Below, one piece after another: positions 36,763 through 45,695 of a stretch of DNA of 48,653 bases (within the stretch, counting starts at the first letter, position 1; each line of letters opens with the position of its first letter). This DNA is from a bacterium (lineage in GTDB: Bacteria > Patescibacteriota > Gracilibacteria > UBA1369 > PNNO01). The position numbers and the translations under genes are program-made. Under the pieces are notes generated by a model. That model saw only the letters and a program-made list of their open reading frames with translations. It made no database searches and was not told where the DNA came from. The stretch is taken from NCBI GenBank assembly GCA_021158225.1, contig JAGGUZ010000026.1, positions 1 to 48,653 on the forward strand, written 5' to 3'.

Positions 36763-37400
36763 GCGCCTGTAATAAGTTCTTTTATCTTCGGGATATCCTC
36801 TGTTTTAGCTATCACAATCAAAACATCTCCTTCGTTCACAGCAACAACATCTTTAGCCATTATTATTTCACCACCTCTATAAACTCCGGCTACAGACGCA
36901 CCGGGAAGTTCCAAAGGTTGGTCTATAAGAGGGCTGTCTTTTTCTACGGTTTCTTCGTAAATCTGAATTTTACCATTCCCTATTTGGCAAATAATTCTTT
37001 CATCTCCATATTCGGCAAGAACTTGTTTAATTGCAGTCACATTTGTTCCAACTACAGAAACTATTTTACTTATTCCCAGCTTTTTAAACAATTCTTCATT
37101 TTTCGGTTTATTAACAAGTGCAATAATTTTTTTAACATTTTCACTTTTTGCAATTTCACAAACCATTAAATTTGTCTTGTCATCACTTGTACACACAATA
37201 GCATCACAATCAACCAAACCGGCATCATTAAGGACACTTATATCACTTCCATCCCCTTCAACCACCAAAGCTGACGTTGTATTTGCTATCTCCTTTGCTT
37301 TGTCGGGATCCTGCTCAACAATTGTTAATTCATTCTTCTCTCCCATTAAATTTGCAAGAGTCAATGCTGTTGGCGTACCACCCACTATTATTATTTTCAT
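36759..37400 (-). CDS. trkA: Trk system regulatory protein TrkA (RCK_N + RCK_C)
   Basis: Rossmann-like MKIIIVGGTPTALTLANLMGEKNELTIVEQD; VVEGDGSD; C-terminal RCK_C. Confidence 0.92.
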   Translation of the reverse strand: MKIIIVGGTPTALTLANLMGEKNELTIVEQDPDKAKEIANTTSALVVEGDGSDISVLNDAGLVDCDAIVCTSDDKTNLMVCEIAKSENVKKIIALVNKPKNEELFKKLGISKIVSVVGTNVTAIKQVLAEYGDERIICQIGNGKIQIYEETVEKDSPLIDQPLELPGASVAGVYRGGEIIMAKDVVAVNEGDVLIVIAKTEDIPKIKELITGA

Positions 37401-37411
37401 AATAATTAAAT

Positions 37412-39532
37412 TTATTTTTTATTATGATCCGATTTTGACAACAAAGCTTTCATAGATAAATTATATCTTCCTTGGCTATCGATTTCCATTAATTTAACTT
37501 TTACCGTGTCTCCCAATTTAACAACATCTTCAACCTTGTTTACATGGTCGTTTGAAAGTTGAGAAATATGAACAAGTCCATCTTTTCCCGGAACAATTTC
37601 CACAAATGCTCCAAAGTCCATAATTCTAACAACCTTTCCTTCAAATACCTCGCCAACTTGTGGCTCATAAGTAATTAAATCAATTTTTTTCTTCGCGCAA
37701 TCACCTTTTTCTTGATCGGGAGCTGTAATTGTAACAATTCCATCATCATTGATATCAATATCAACATCACAATCTTTAATAATACCCTGAATTGTTTCAC
37801 CACCTTTCCCTATAACATCACGAATTTTATCCGGATCAATCTGCATATTTAGTATAAGCGGGGCATATTTTGACATATGAGATCTAGGAGCCGGAATTGC
37901 TCGGCTCATTACATTCATAACTTCCATTCTTGCTTCGGTTGCTCTACTTAAAGCCTCTTCCATTAATTCCAAAGAAAGACCTTTAATTTTAATATCCATC
38001 TGAAGAGCAGTAATTCCTTTTGTTGTTCCGGCTACTTTAAAATCCATATCTCCGGCAAAATCTTCCATTCCCTGAATATCCGAAAGAATTTTATAATTCC
38101 CTTCTCCGTCGGTTACAAGCCCCATTGCAATTGCCGAAACATGGCTCTTTATTGGAACTCCCGCAGCCATTAGCGACAAAGAAGAACCGCAGACCGAAGC
38201 CATAGAACTCGATCCATTACAAGTTAAAACTTCACTTTCCAAAACCATTGTATAAGGAAAATCTTTTTCGTCAGGTAAAACAGGGATAAGTGCTCTTTCG
38301 GCTAATGCTCCATGCCCAATTTCACGCCTTCCCGGACCACGCATAGGTCTAACCTCCCCAACTGAATAAGCTGGGAAATTATAAAAATGCATATACCTCT
38401 TTTTTGTATCAACTTCCATCGTATCCACAATCATCGCGTCACCTGGGCCACCAAGCGTTGTAACGGTTAAAGCCTGAGTTTCTCCTCTTTGGAAAAGACC
38501 GGATCCGTGGACACGCGGTAATAAATCAAGTTTTACGCTAAGTTTTCGGATTTCATCGATTTTTCGACCATCAATTCTTTCTTCTTTCTCAAGAATATTT
38601 TTACGCATATTTTTCTCAATCAATTTATTCAGACCAACCATCAAATCTCCTTCGCTAAATTTCTCTTCTTCCAATTCCGTTGCAAATTTTTCTTTAACTT
38701 TATCTTCAAGTGCGTGAATTGTACTTTTTATCTCCTTTTTCTTAACACCCTTAATTGTATTAAGCATATCCTCCGTAACAAAAGCAGATAACGCCTCGAT
38801 TGCTTCCGGACTTGGTGCATTTATTGTTACCTCAATTTTTTCATCCTTTTTATACTTTTCTGCAAATCTCTTTTGAAGAGCGCATAAATCTTTAATATAT
38901 TTATGTGCAAACCCAAGAGCTTTAACTATAGTTTCATTATCAACTTCTTTTGCTCCGGCCTCCACCATCGTTATTGCATCCTGCGTTCCGGCAACAACCA
39001 AATCCAAATCTCCCTCCTTTACTTGATCGTAAGTGGGATTTAGAATTAATTCACCCTCAATAAGTCCGATTTTTACACCTGCAACCGGTCCTTCAAAAGG
39101 CATTCCGCTAATCATAAGAGCACAAGACGCAGCCGTAATTGCCAGTGGTCCCGGAGTTACTTCCGAATCAGTAGACATTACTGTACAAACAACCTGAGTA
39201 TCATTTGTTATTCCCTTTGGAAATAAAGGACGAATAGGACGATCGATCAAACGACTGTTTAAAATGGCGTTTTCACTTGGACGCCCACCTCTTTTGATAA
39301 ATCGACTTCCGCTAATTTTTCCGGCAGCATAAAACTTTTCAACATATTCACACTGAAGAGGGAAAAAATCTGTCCCTTCACGAGCAGAGCCCATTGTGGC
39401 AGCCACTAAAATTCTGGTATCTCCAAGAGATACCATTGCCGACCCACTAGCCTGTGTAGCTAATTCCCCTGTTTCGATTGAGAACTGTCTTCCAGCCAAG
39501 TCAATCGAGAATTCCGGTGATTCCATAATCAA
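37412..39532 (-). CDS. pnp: polyribonucleotide nucleotidyltransferase
   Basis: Two RNase PH domains, KH (IGKGGETIQGI) and S1 (GKVVRIMDFGAFVEI) domains. Confidence 0.98.
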   Translation of the reverse strand: MIMESPEFSIDLAGRQFSIETGELATQASGSAMVSLGDTRILVAATMGSAREGTDFFPLQCEYVEKFYAAGKISGSRFIKRGGRPSENAILNSRLIDRPIRPLFPKGITNDTQVVCTVMSTDSEVTPGPLAITAASCALMISGMPFEGPVAGVKIGLIEGELILNPTYDQVKEGDLDLVVAGTQDAITMVEAGAKEVDNETIVKALGFAHKYIKDLCALQKRFAEKYKKDEKIEVTINAPSPEAIEALSAFVTEDMLNTIKGVKKKEIKSTIHALEDKVKEKFATELEEEKFSEGDLMVGLNKLIEKNMRKNILEKEERIDGRKIDEIRKLSVKLDLLPRVHGSGLFQRGETQALTVTTLGGPGDAMIVDTMEVDTKKRYMHFYNFPAYSVGEVRPMRGPGRREIGHGALAERALIPVLPDEKDFPYTMVLESEVLTCNGSSSMASVCGSSLSLMAAGVPIKSHVSAIAMGLVTDGEGNYKILSDIQGMEDFAGDMDFKVAGTTKGITALQMDIKIKGLSLELMEEALSRATEARMEVMNVMSRAIPAPRSHMSKYAPLILNMQIDPDKIRDVIGKGGETIQGIIKDCDVDIDINDDGIVTITAPDQEKGDCAKKKIDLITYEPQVGEVFEGKVVRIMDFGAFVEIVPGKDGLVHISQLSNDHVNKVEDVVKLGDTVKVKLMEIDSQGRYNLSMKALLSKSDHNKK

Positions 39533-39675
39533 TAAGAGTTATTAAAATAATTTACTCTTAAATAATGAGATCTTTTTTAAAACTTAAGGAACAAGTCTCA
39601 AAGTTGCAAGAATCTGCAATTCTGGAACCTGCACCTAAGTTTAATTAAATCCCTCAAAAAGAGCATATAAATGAA

Positions 39676-39939
39676 TTATTTCCTTAATTTCAACTTCGTA
39701 ATAAGACCTTCATAACTATCTTTATCATTCAATCTCATGTAATTCAACAATTTTCTTCTTTTTCCAACCATCATTAAAAGACCTCTTCTTGAGTGGTTAT
39801 CTTTTGGATGAACCGTTAGGTGATCCTGCACCTCCTGAATTCGCTCGGTTAAAATAGCTACCTGCACTTCCGGAGATCCGGTATCTTTTTCATGCTTGGA
39901 AAACTTTGAAATTACTTTCTTTTTTTGAGCGCGTTTCAT
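39676..39939 (-). CDS. rpsO: 30S ribosomal protein S15
   Basis: [19 protein letters not shown]...[25 protein letters not shown]. Confidence 0.97.
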   Translation of the reverse strand: MKRAQKKKVISKFSKHEKDTGSPEVQVAILTERIQEVQDHLTVHPKDNHSRRGLLMMVGKRRKLLNYMRLNDKDSYEGLITKLKLRK

Positions 39940-40014
39940 ATCGTGCCGTTAAATAATAGGAGACTATCCTCTTGCAAGTCTTATAGGCTTTGTAAGGAGA
40001 CAGACATAAATTTA

Positions 40015-40039
40015 ATGAAAAATTTCTAAAATTTTTCAT
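40015..40039. repeat. perfect 11-bp inverted repeat, 3-nt loop, in the SPFH-rpsO intergenic region
   Basis: ATGAAAAATTT-CTA-AAATTTTTCAT. Confidence 0.85.
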
Positions 40040-40082
40040 CTAGTGAAATCTAACAGATTCTAGCTATTTTGGCAACACATTT

Positions 40083-40955
40083 TTAAAACTTGGGCATATT
40101 AAGGAGAGGCATTACCGAGTTAGGTAAAATCCCCCAAGAGATGTTCGGACCAATTTTGTTAACAAACTCAAGCTGAATAACTTCGGGATTATCCCTAAGA
40201 GCATCACCTTTAAGTTTAATCGCCTCAGCTTCTCCTTCCGCTTCTATAATTTTCTTTTCCTTTAACTCGCTTGCTTGCTCTTTTTGATACTCCGAAATCT
40301 TAATTTTCTGTCTTGCAACTTCTTTTTCTTCGATTGCGGCAGCAAAATCGTTTGAATAAGTAACATTTCTTAAAACCACTTCTTCAAGTTCTATATTATG
40401 TTTACTATAAGCCACCTTAAGAGCTTTACTCATATCATCAACTATCTGAGAACGTTTTTCTGAAACAAGATCAAGCGCATTATAATTTGCCACAACCGCT
40501 CTAATAACTTCACGCGCCCTGGGTCTAATGATTTTCGCATAATAATCCATTTTCGTTCCAAGCTCTCTTTTTATATCATCGGCCTGTGCTTTATCTATAT
40601 GAAAGAGAATAGTAGCATCCACCCAAACAACTTGTCCGTCTTTAGATCTACTTTCAATACTGTCATCATCTGTTTTATAACCTTCTCCTTTAGCAATACT
40701 CATTGTATATTCCTGAGTTCTTGCATCCATAACTGTTACCTGTTGCCAAAAAGGAATTTTCAAATGGAGACCTTCATCAAGTTCATCTTCCAAAACGCCT
40801 TGCCCTTGATCGAAAACAACTCCAACATGTCCGGGAGGCACGGAGACAAAACCATCCAAGATAATGAAAAGAATTATTACAATAGCTACAATAATAATAC
40901 TAAACTTAACCTTCTCAGCCAGGAATTGTTGCTTAAGTTCAACTACGGTTGCCAT
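40083..40955 (-). CDS. SPFH/Band 7 (prohibitin-like) membrane protein
   Basis: N-terminal TM; SVPPGHVGVVFDQGQGVLEDELDEGLHLKIPFWQ; ARQKIKISEYQKEQASELKEKKIIEAEGEAEAI. Confidence 0.92.
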   Translation of the reverse strand: MATVVELKQQFLAEKVKFSIIIVAIVIILFIILDGFVSVPPGHVGVVFDQGQGVLEDELDEGLHLKIPFWQQVTVMDARTQEYTMSIAKGEGYKTDDDSIESRSKDGQVVWVDATILFHIDKAQADDIKRELGTKMDYYAKIIRPRAREVIRAVVANYNALDLVSEKRSQIVDDMSKALKVAYSKHNIELEEVVLRNVTYSNDFAAAIEEKEVARQKIKISEYQKEQASELKEKKIIEAEGEAEAIKLKGDALRDNPEVIQLEFVNKIGPNISWGILPNSVMPLLNMPKF

Positions 40956-40987
40956 AGTTTTATATGGTTAACTAATTGTGAATAAGG

Positions 40988-41305
40988 TTATACAAGAGCT
41001 TTATCAAGTCTGGCTTTAATTCCTTCTTTACCTTGAAAGCCAATCATTCTATCAACTTCTTGTCCGTCTTTAAAGATAATCATTGTCGGGATACTTTGAA
41101 CTCCATATTGTCCGGCAACATGAGGAGCTTGATCAACATCAAGACGTGCAATTTTCGCCTTTCCTTCATATTCAGTTGTAAGTTCTTCAACAATCGGAGC
41201 AAGCATTTTACAAGGCCCACACCAAACTGCAAAAAAATCTACAAATGTAACTCCTGTTGCAATCTCATCATTAAAATTAGCATCTGTTAACTCTGTTTCA
41301 GCCAT
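40988..41305 (-). CDS. trxA: thioredoxin
   Basis: FFAVWCGPCKMLAPIVEEL, YGVQSIPTMIIFKDG. Confidence 0.96.
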   Translation of the reverse strand: MAETELTDANFNDEIATGVTFVDFFAVWCGPCKMLAPIVEELTTEYEGKAKIARLDVDQAPHVAGQYGVQSIPTMIIFKDGQEVDRMIGFQGKEGIKARLDKALV

Positions 41306-41385
41306 GGTAATAAAATGTTAAATATAAAACGTGAGCATATTTTACACTACAAAATATATAGTGTATAGAGAAATTTAAGTTGTTT

Positions 41386-42636
41386 CTAAGTTATAACTTC
41401 CGGAAGCTTTGCTTTCTCCATGATATCATTCATTCTTTTATCCCAATCGACTTCATTAAACGGCGTTAATCTACCGACATACGATCTTCTTAAAAGCCTT
41501 AAGTAAGGTAATTTTCTAAGCGCAAACCTGTATATACTCCGCCTAAGCTCTCTTTTGTCTTTATAAAACGGGGTTGTTACAAATTTAAGTTTTAATAGTG
41601 CTTGATTTATTTCGAGTAATTTCTCCCCGATTTTTTCTTGCGGATTACCTTTTTCCATAATTATCTTAAACAAATAAGCCCCTTTATATCCACCCGTAGT
41701 TATCTCGGCAACAACAAGATTTTTATCCGGCATTCCCATAAAATACCATGTGGAATAAGGATGTTCTTGCCCTTTTGGCTGATGTTTAGGCGGTTCCGGA
41801 CTAATTCCAAAATAAACTTCATCCAAATCGGCCATTTTAGAAAAATATTCAAAATGTCTTTTTGAGAGATCGTCGTGTAAAACAATATCTTTAACACTAT
41901 CCAACAATTTCTCATCGATTTTTTTCAGCTTTTTAACGCTAACTCCTTTTCCCCTTTTCATTTCATACGCAAATTTAATAAGAACCGATGAATCAAACTC
42001 AAGAAGAATAGTTTTAAACGCATCAACAGTATGCTGGTACATTTGCTGTTGAAGCATCTGCAATTTTTCGGTGAATTCCTCAAAAATACTCCCAAGTTTT
42101 TTAAAATGAATTATAAATCCTTGATCCAAGAAAAGATGTATTTCGTAAAATTCATCGTCTATATCTACACGTTTAAGAAAATTTAGCGAAACACTAAAAG
42201 CATCTCTTATATCCGGGACTATAACAATACTGTTCTCAAAAAGCCGGAACCAAGCATGCCCCTTGCTTAAACTCTTCTCATATTTGCTAAAAATCTCAAA
42301 ATCACCCTCATATTCAGTAATAAACTCACCATCAACCATAAAAAGAGCCTTAAGCAGAAATTCGTTTCTGGACTTTACGAAATCTCTTAAGAAATCATTA
42401 AAAAGATTCCCCATGTTGGATAAAACAAATTTTTCTTTTGAAACTGTGGTAAAAGCAACAATTTCATCTCTTGTCCTCCATTCTTTGATATCAGCGAACC
42501 TGATCATCTCTCCAATGTCACCTGCGCCTTTACCTTTAAGTTGAAATCCGTCTTTACTAATAACAATCTCTCCCTCTTTCTCAAGAAGAACCTTTTGGAA
42601 TTGATCAAGCTTTTTGTATTTCAAATTGTAAATCAT
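41386..42636 (-). CDS. hypothetical protein of unknown family
   Basis: Long well-formed ORF; likely start ATG 42636 (MIYNLKYKKLDQF) rather than TTG 42651. Confidence 0.7.
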   Translation of the reverse strand: MIYNLKYKKLDQFQKVLLEKEGEIVISKDGFQLKGKGAGDIGEMIRFADIKEWRTRDEIVAFTTVSKEKFVLSNMGNLFNDFLRDFVKSRNEFLLKALFMVDGEFITEYEGDFEIFSKYEKSLSKGHAWFRLFENSIVIVPDIRDAFSVSLNFLKRVDIDDEFYEIHLFLDQGFIIHFKKLGSIFEEFTEKLQMLQQQMYQHTVDAFKTILLEFDSSVLIKFAYEMKRGKGVSVKKLKKIDEKLLDSVKDIVLHDDLSKRHFEYFSKMADLDEVYFGISPEPPKHQPKGQEHPYSTWYFMGMPDKNLVVAEITTGGYKGAYLFKIIMEKGNPQEKIGEKLLEINQALLKLKFVTTPFYKDKRELRRSIYRFALRKLPYLRLLRRSYVGRLTPFNEVDWDKRMNDIMEKAKLPEVIT

Positions 42637-42761
42637 ACTTGCCGACAGCAATGTGTAGCTTTAGGGGATGTACCTTGTTGGAAATATTAAGCATTTCAAA
42701 TGCATTTATCAGTGTAATGTACTATTTAAAGAACTGTCAACTTATTTCTTGCCTTATACGA

Positions 42762-42790
42762 TTGAAAAAATAGCTATTTTTTGCTAAAAT
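42762..42790 (+). promoter_or_regulatory. promoter with an 18-bp palindrome over the -35 and spacer
   Basis: TTGAAA - 17 nt - TAAAAT; AAAAAATAGCTATTTTTT at 42765-42782. Confidence 0.6.
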
Positions 42791-42818
42791 AAAAGGATAA
42801 AGAATAAAAACAAACAAA

Positions 42819-44288
42819 TTGAATTTTCGTTATAAAACAATCACGATATTTATTATTTTAGTAGCTGCAACCGTTTGGTTTCCTCAAGCTCAAGCAGAAT
42901 CTTCACATAATTATAATTTTATAAGTCGCGCCCAATGGGGAGCAGATGAGAGTTTAAGGCTTTATAATAAGTATAACCCAGAGCCAAAAATTATCAAACT
43001 TGCACCTGAGTTCTATACCAAGTACGCAAAAGAATTAAAACTGAAAAAAATCATTTCAAGAAACAAAGACGGAGAGAAATTAACATGGCCTCTTGAATAT
43101 CCGGAAAAAGTCTCAAAGATCTTCATTCATCATACCGGATCGTCAAAAGGGCTTAATAATCCTGCAAAACTTGTAAGAGATATCTATCATTCTCACGCAA
43201 TAATAAGAGGTTGGGGTGATATAGGCTACAATTATTTAATCGACCATGAAGGAAATGTATATGAAGGAAGATACGGAGGAGAAAGTGTTGTTGGCGCACA
43301 TGCAGGTCCAAAAGGCAACAAAGGTTCAATCGGAATAGCTTTGCTTGGAAACTACAATGAAGACAATGTCTCGGAAAAAGCTAAACAAGCTTTAATAGCT
43401 CTTCTATCAGAAAAAACGAAACTCTATGCAATAAATCCCGATGGGTTTAGTTATTTTAGAGGAGAATATCTCCCAAATATTATGGGACATAAATCAGTAA
43501 TGCATACCTCTTGTCCGGGAAAAAATCTTGCCAACTTACTCCCCGAGATAAGAAAATCCGTAGCAAATTTAAATAAAATGACATTAAAAGATTTTTCGTT
43601 TGAATATATTCCTGTTCTTAAGAGAATAACCATGCCAGCGGACAGAGAAATGCAATACATCGTTAAACTAATGAACACAGGTAAAAAAACATGGGACAAA
43701 AAAACAAAAATCATAGTACTAAACGATTCCGAAATTAGAAAATCCTTTATTATTGGTGCTTTCAAGCTTAACGAAAACAAAGTTGCACCCGGAGAAATAG
43801 GGACTTTTAAACTTGTAATTAAAAGCAAACTTCATGGAGGATCTTATAAAATCGAATTACGACCTGTGTTTAACGGAAATCACATATCAAGCAACACTGT
43901 GTCCATTCCGGTAAACATTAGAGATCCGCATTTTGACTATAAAATCTTGGGAATATCAAGCCCAAAGAAATTGCTATCCGCAAATGAACCTTTGATGGCA
44001 ATGGTAACATTAAAAAATACAGGCGATACCAAATGGCGAAACTACGGGACAAATAGAATATCACTCGGTTCCGCCAATCCAACAGATAGAAAAAGCTCAT
44101 TTACAAAATCTACAAGAATGGGCTTTTTAAAAGAACATATTGTTAATCCAACCCAGATTGGACATTTTATTTTTTATTTAAAAGCTCCGTCAAAAACTGG
44201 GGACTATAGTGAATATTTTGCTCCGGTTATAGAAAGCGTTACATGGCTTGATGGCAAAAATATGAAATTTGATTTCAATGTTATATAA
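42819..44288 (+). CDS. secreted N-acetylmuramoyl-L-alanine amidase (PGRP-type) with C-terminal Ig-like domains
   Basis: TTG start, signal peptide, SRAQWGADES, KIFIHHTGSS, GYNYLIDHEGNVYEGRYGGESVVGAHAG, GSIGIALLGNYN, GHKSVMHTSCPGKNL. Confidence 0.9.
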   Translation: MNFRYKTITIFIILVAATVWFPQAQAESSHNYNFISRAQWGADESLRLYNKYNPEPKIIKLAPEFYTKYAKELKLKKIISRNKDGEKLTWPLEYPEKVSKIFIHHTGSSKGLNNPAKLVRDIYHSHAIIRGWGDIGYNYLIDHEGNVYEGRYGGESVVGAHAGPKGNKGSIGIALLGNYNEDNVSEKAKQALIALLSEKTKLYAINPDGFSYFRGEYLPNIMGHKSVMHTSCPGKNLANLLPEIRKSVANLNKMTLKDFSFEYIPVLKRITMPADREMQYIVKLMNTGKKTWDKKTKIIVLNDSEIRKSFIIGAFKLNENKVAPGEIGTFKLVIKSKLHGGSYKIELRPVFNGNHISSNTVSIPVNIRDPHFDYKILGISSPKKLLSANEPLMAMVTLKNTGDTKWRNYGTNRISLGSANPTDRKSSFTKSTRMGFLKEHIVNPTQIGHFIFYLKAPSKTGDYSEYFAPVIESVTWLDGKNMKFDFNVI

Positions 44289-44312
44289 AAATTTAAATAA
44301 CCTAAAACTCCC

Positions 44313-44642
44313 ATGGACTGGAAACCAATCCCAACAGAAGCACCCGCAAAATCAAGGAAGAAAGGAACTCATATAAGTGCGAAGTTTAAAAAACACACAA
44401 TTTCAAAGAAGTCCATTCCAAGCATTTCTTACAGACTTTTCCAAAGTGTAAGTCTTAGACTTCTTGATTATGTAAAAAAAGAAAAAAAATATTCACTTCA
44501 AGAGGTTTCAGATCTTATTATGGATATGCAAAGAACAATCGTGAATTTACAAAAGAAACGAATAGTACTTTTTGAGAAAGAAAAACAAAAACAACACAGA
44601 AAAAGACCAAAAAGAATGTTTAGAGTAAAAAAAATCAGATAA
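44313..44642 (+). CDS. hypothetical basic protein
   Basis: 109-aa Lys-rich ORF between the amidase and corA. Confidence 0.6.
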   Translation: MDWKPIPTEAPAKSRKKGTHISAKFKKHTISKKSIPSISYRLFQSVSLRLLDYVKKEKKYSLQEVSDLIMDMQRTIVNLQKKRIVLFEKEKQKQHRKRPKRMFRVKKIR

Positions 44643-44653
44643 TCAAAATATTT

Positions 44654-45583
44654 CTACATCCAACGTTTAGACCTAAAGAAAATAAGCATCAACACAACAA
44701 CTCCAACAAGACCGGCAGATATAATAACTGTAGCAAGCGGATGATTCGCAACCGGAAGACCTTGAACGTTCATTCCGTAAAACCCTGTAATAAAAGTTAA
44801 CGGAAGCATTATTACCGAAAATATTGTAAGTATTTTAATTACATTATTCGTATTATGCGAAAGAATAGATTCGTTTGTATCATTAAGAGTATTAATGATT
44901 TCGCTTAAAGTTTCCAAGTTATTATAAATTTTCTCAACTTTATCAACAACATCATCAAAATAAATATCAAGCTCTCCGGAAAGAAACTTTTTATTCTTAT
45001 GCTCAAGCTGAGGAACAATAATCCTCTGAGGAATAATTATTCGTCTAAATGAAATAATATCTTTTTTTAAATAAAGAATATCTTTAAGCATATCTTTTGG
45101 GTTTTCCATCTCAAAAACAATACTTTCTATATCGTTAATTTCTTCGGAAATAGAATCCAACAAAGGGAAACAAGCTCCAAACATATCATTAATAATATAA
45201 TAAAGAAGATACCCGGATCCGGCCCCCATATATTTTTCTCTTAATTTCTTACTCCTTTTCACTTTATTAAAAAGATTGCTTAAAACCTTATTCCCCGGAC
45301 TTAAACTTATTACATAAGAACCACCGACAAAGATATCAAGCTCGTCGGTTTGAATTGAATCTGTAACCTTATCATAATAAGGGAAATGCAATACGATAAA
45401 AATATATCTATCGTATTCATCTATTTTCGGCCTCTGTATTTTAGAAAGACAATCCTCAAGATCAAGATGATGAAATTTATATTTCTTACTTAAAAATTCC
45501 GTAGTTTTCTTTGTTGGCTTGACTATATTATGCCAAGTCAAAGTATCTTGCTTAATTGTATTAATTGTATCAGGCATCAACAA
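44654..45583 (-). CDS. corA: magnesium/cobalt transporter CorA
   Basis: C-terminal TM pair with the GFYGMNVQGLP (GMN) signature. Confidence 0.95.
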   Translation of the reverse strand: MLMPDTINTIKQDTLTWHNIVKPTKKTTEFLSKKYKFHHLDLEDCLSKIQRPKIDEYDRYIFIVLHFPYYDKVTDSIQTDELDIFVGGSYVISLSPGNKVLSNLFNKVKRSKKLREKYMGAGSGYLLYYIINDMFGACFPLLDSISEEINDIESIVFEMENPKDMLKDILYLKKDIISFRRIIIPQRIIVPQLEHKNKKFLSGELDIYFDDVVDKVEKIYNNLETLSEIINTLNDTNESILSHNTNNVIKILTIFSVIMLPLTFITGFYGMNVQGLPVANHPLATVIISAGLVGVVVLMLIFFRSKRWM

Positions 45584-45620
45584 GCTTTAAGTTCAAATAA
45601 CTTTTTGTAAGACCGTTAAT

Positions 45621-45650
45621 ACTATACTGTGCTTGAAATGTTGATGTCAA
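45621..45650 (-). promoter_or_regulatory. corA promoter
   Basis: Minus strand TTGACA - 18 nt - TATAGT. Confidence 0.6.
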
Positions 45651-45669
45651 AATAAAACTAATCTATAGT
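45641..45669 (+). promoter_or_regulatory. promoter of the 45696 gene
   Basis: TTGATG - 17 nt - TATAGT. Confidence 0.5.
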
Positions 45670-45695
45670 GACCTTAAGCTACCTCAACAACAATC

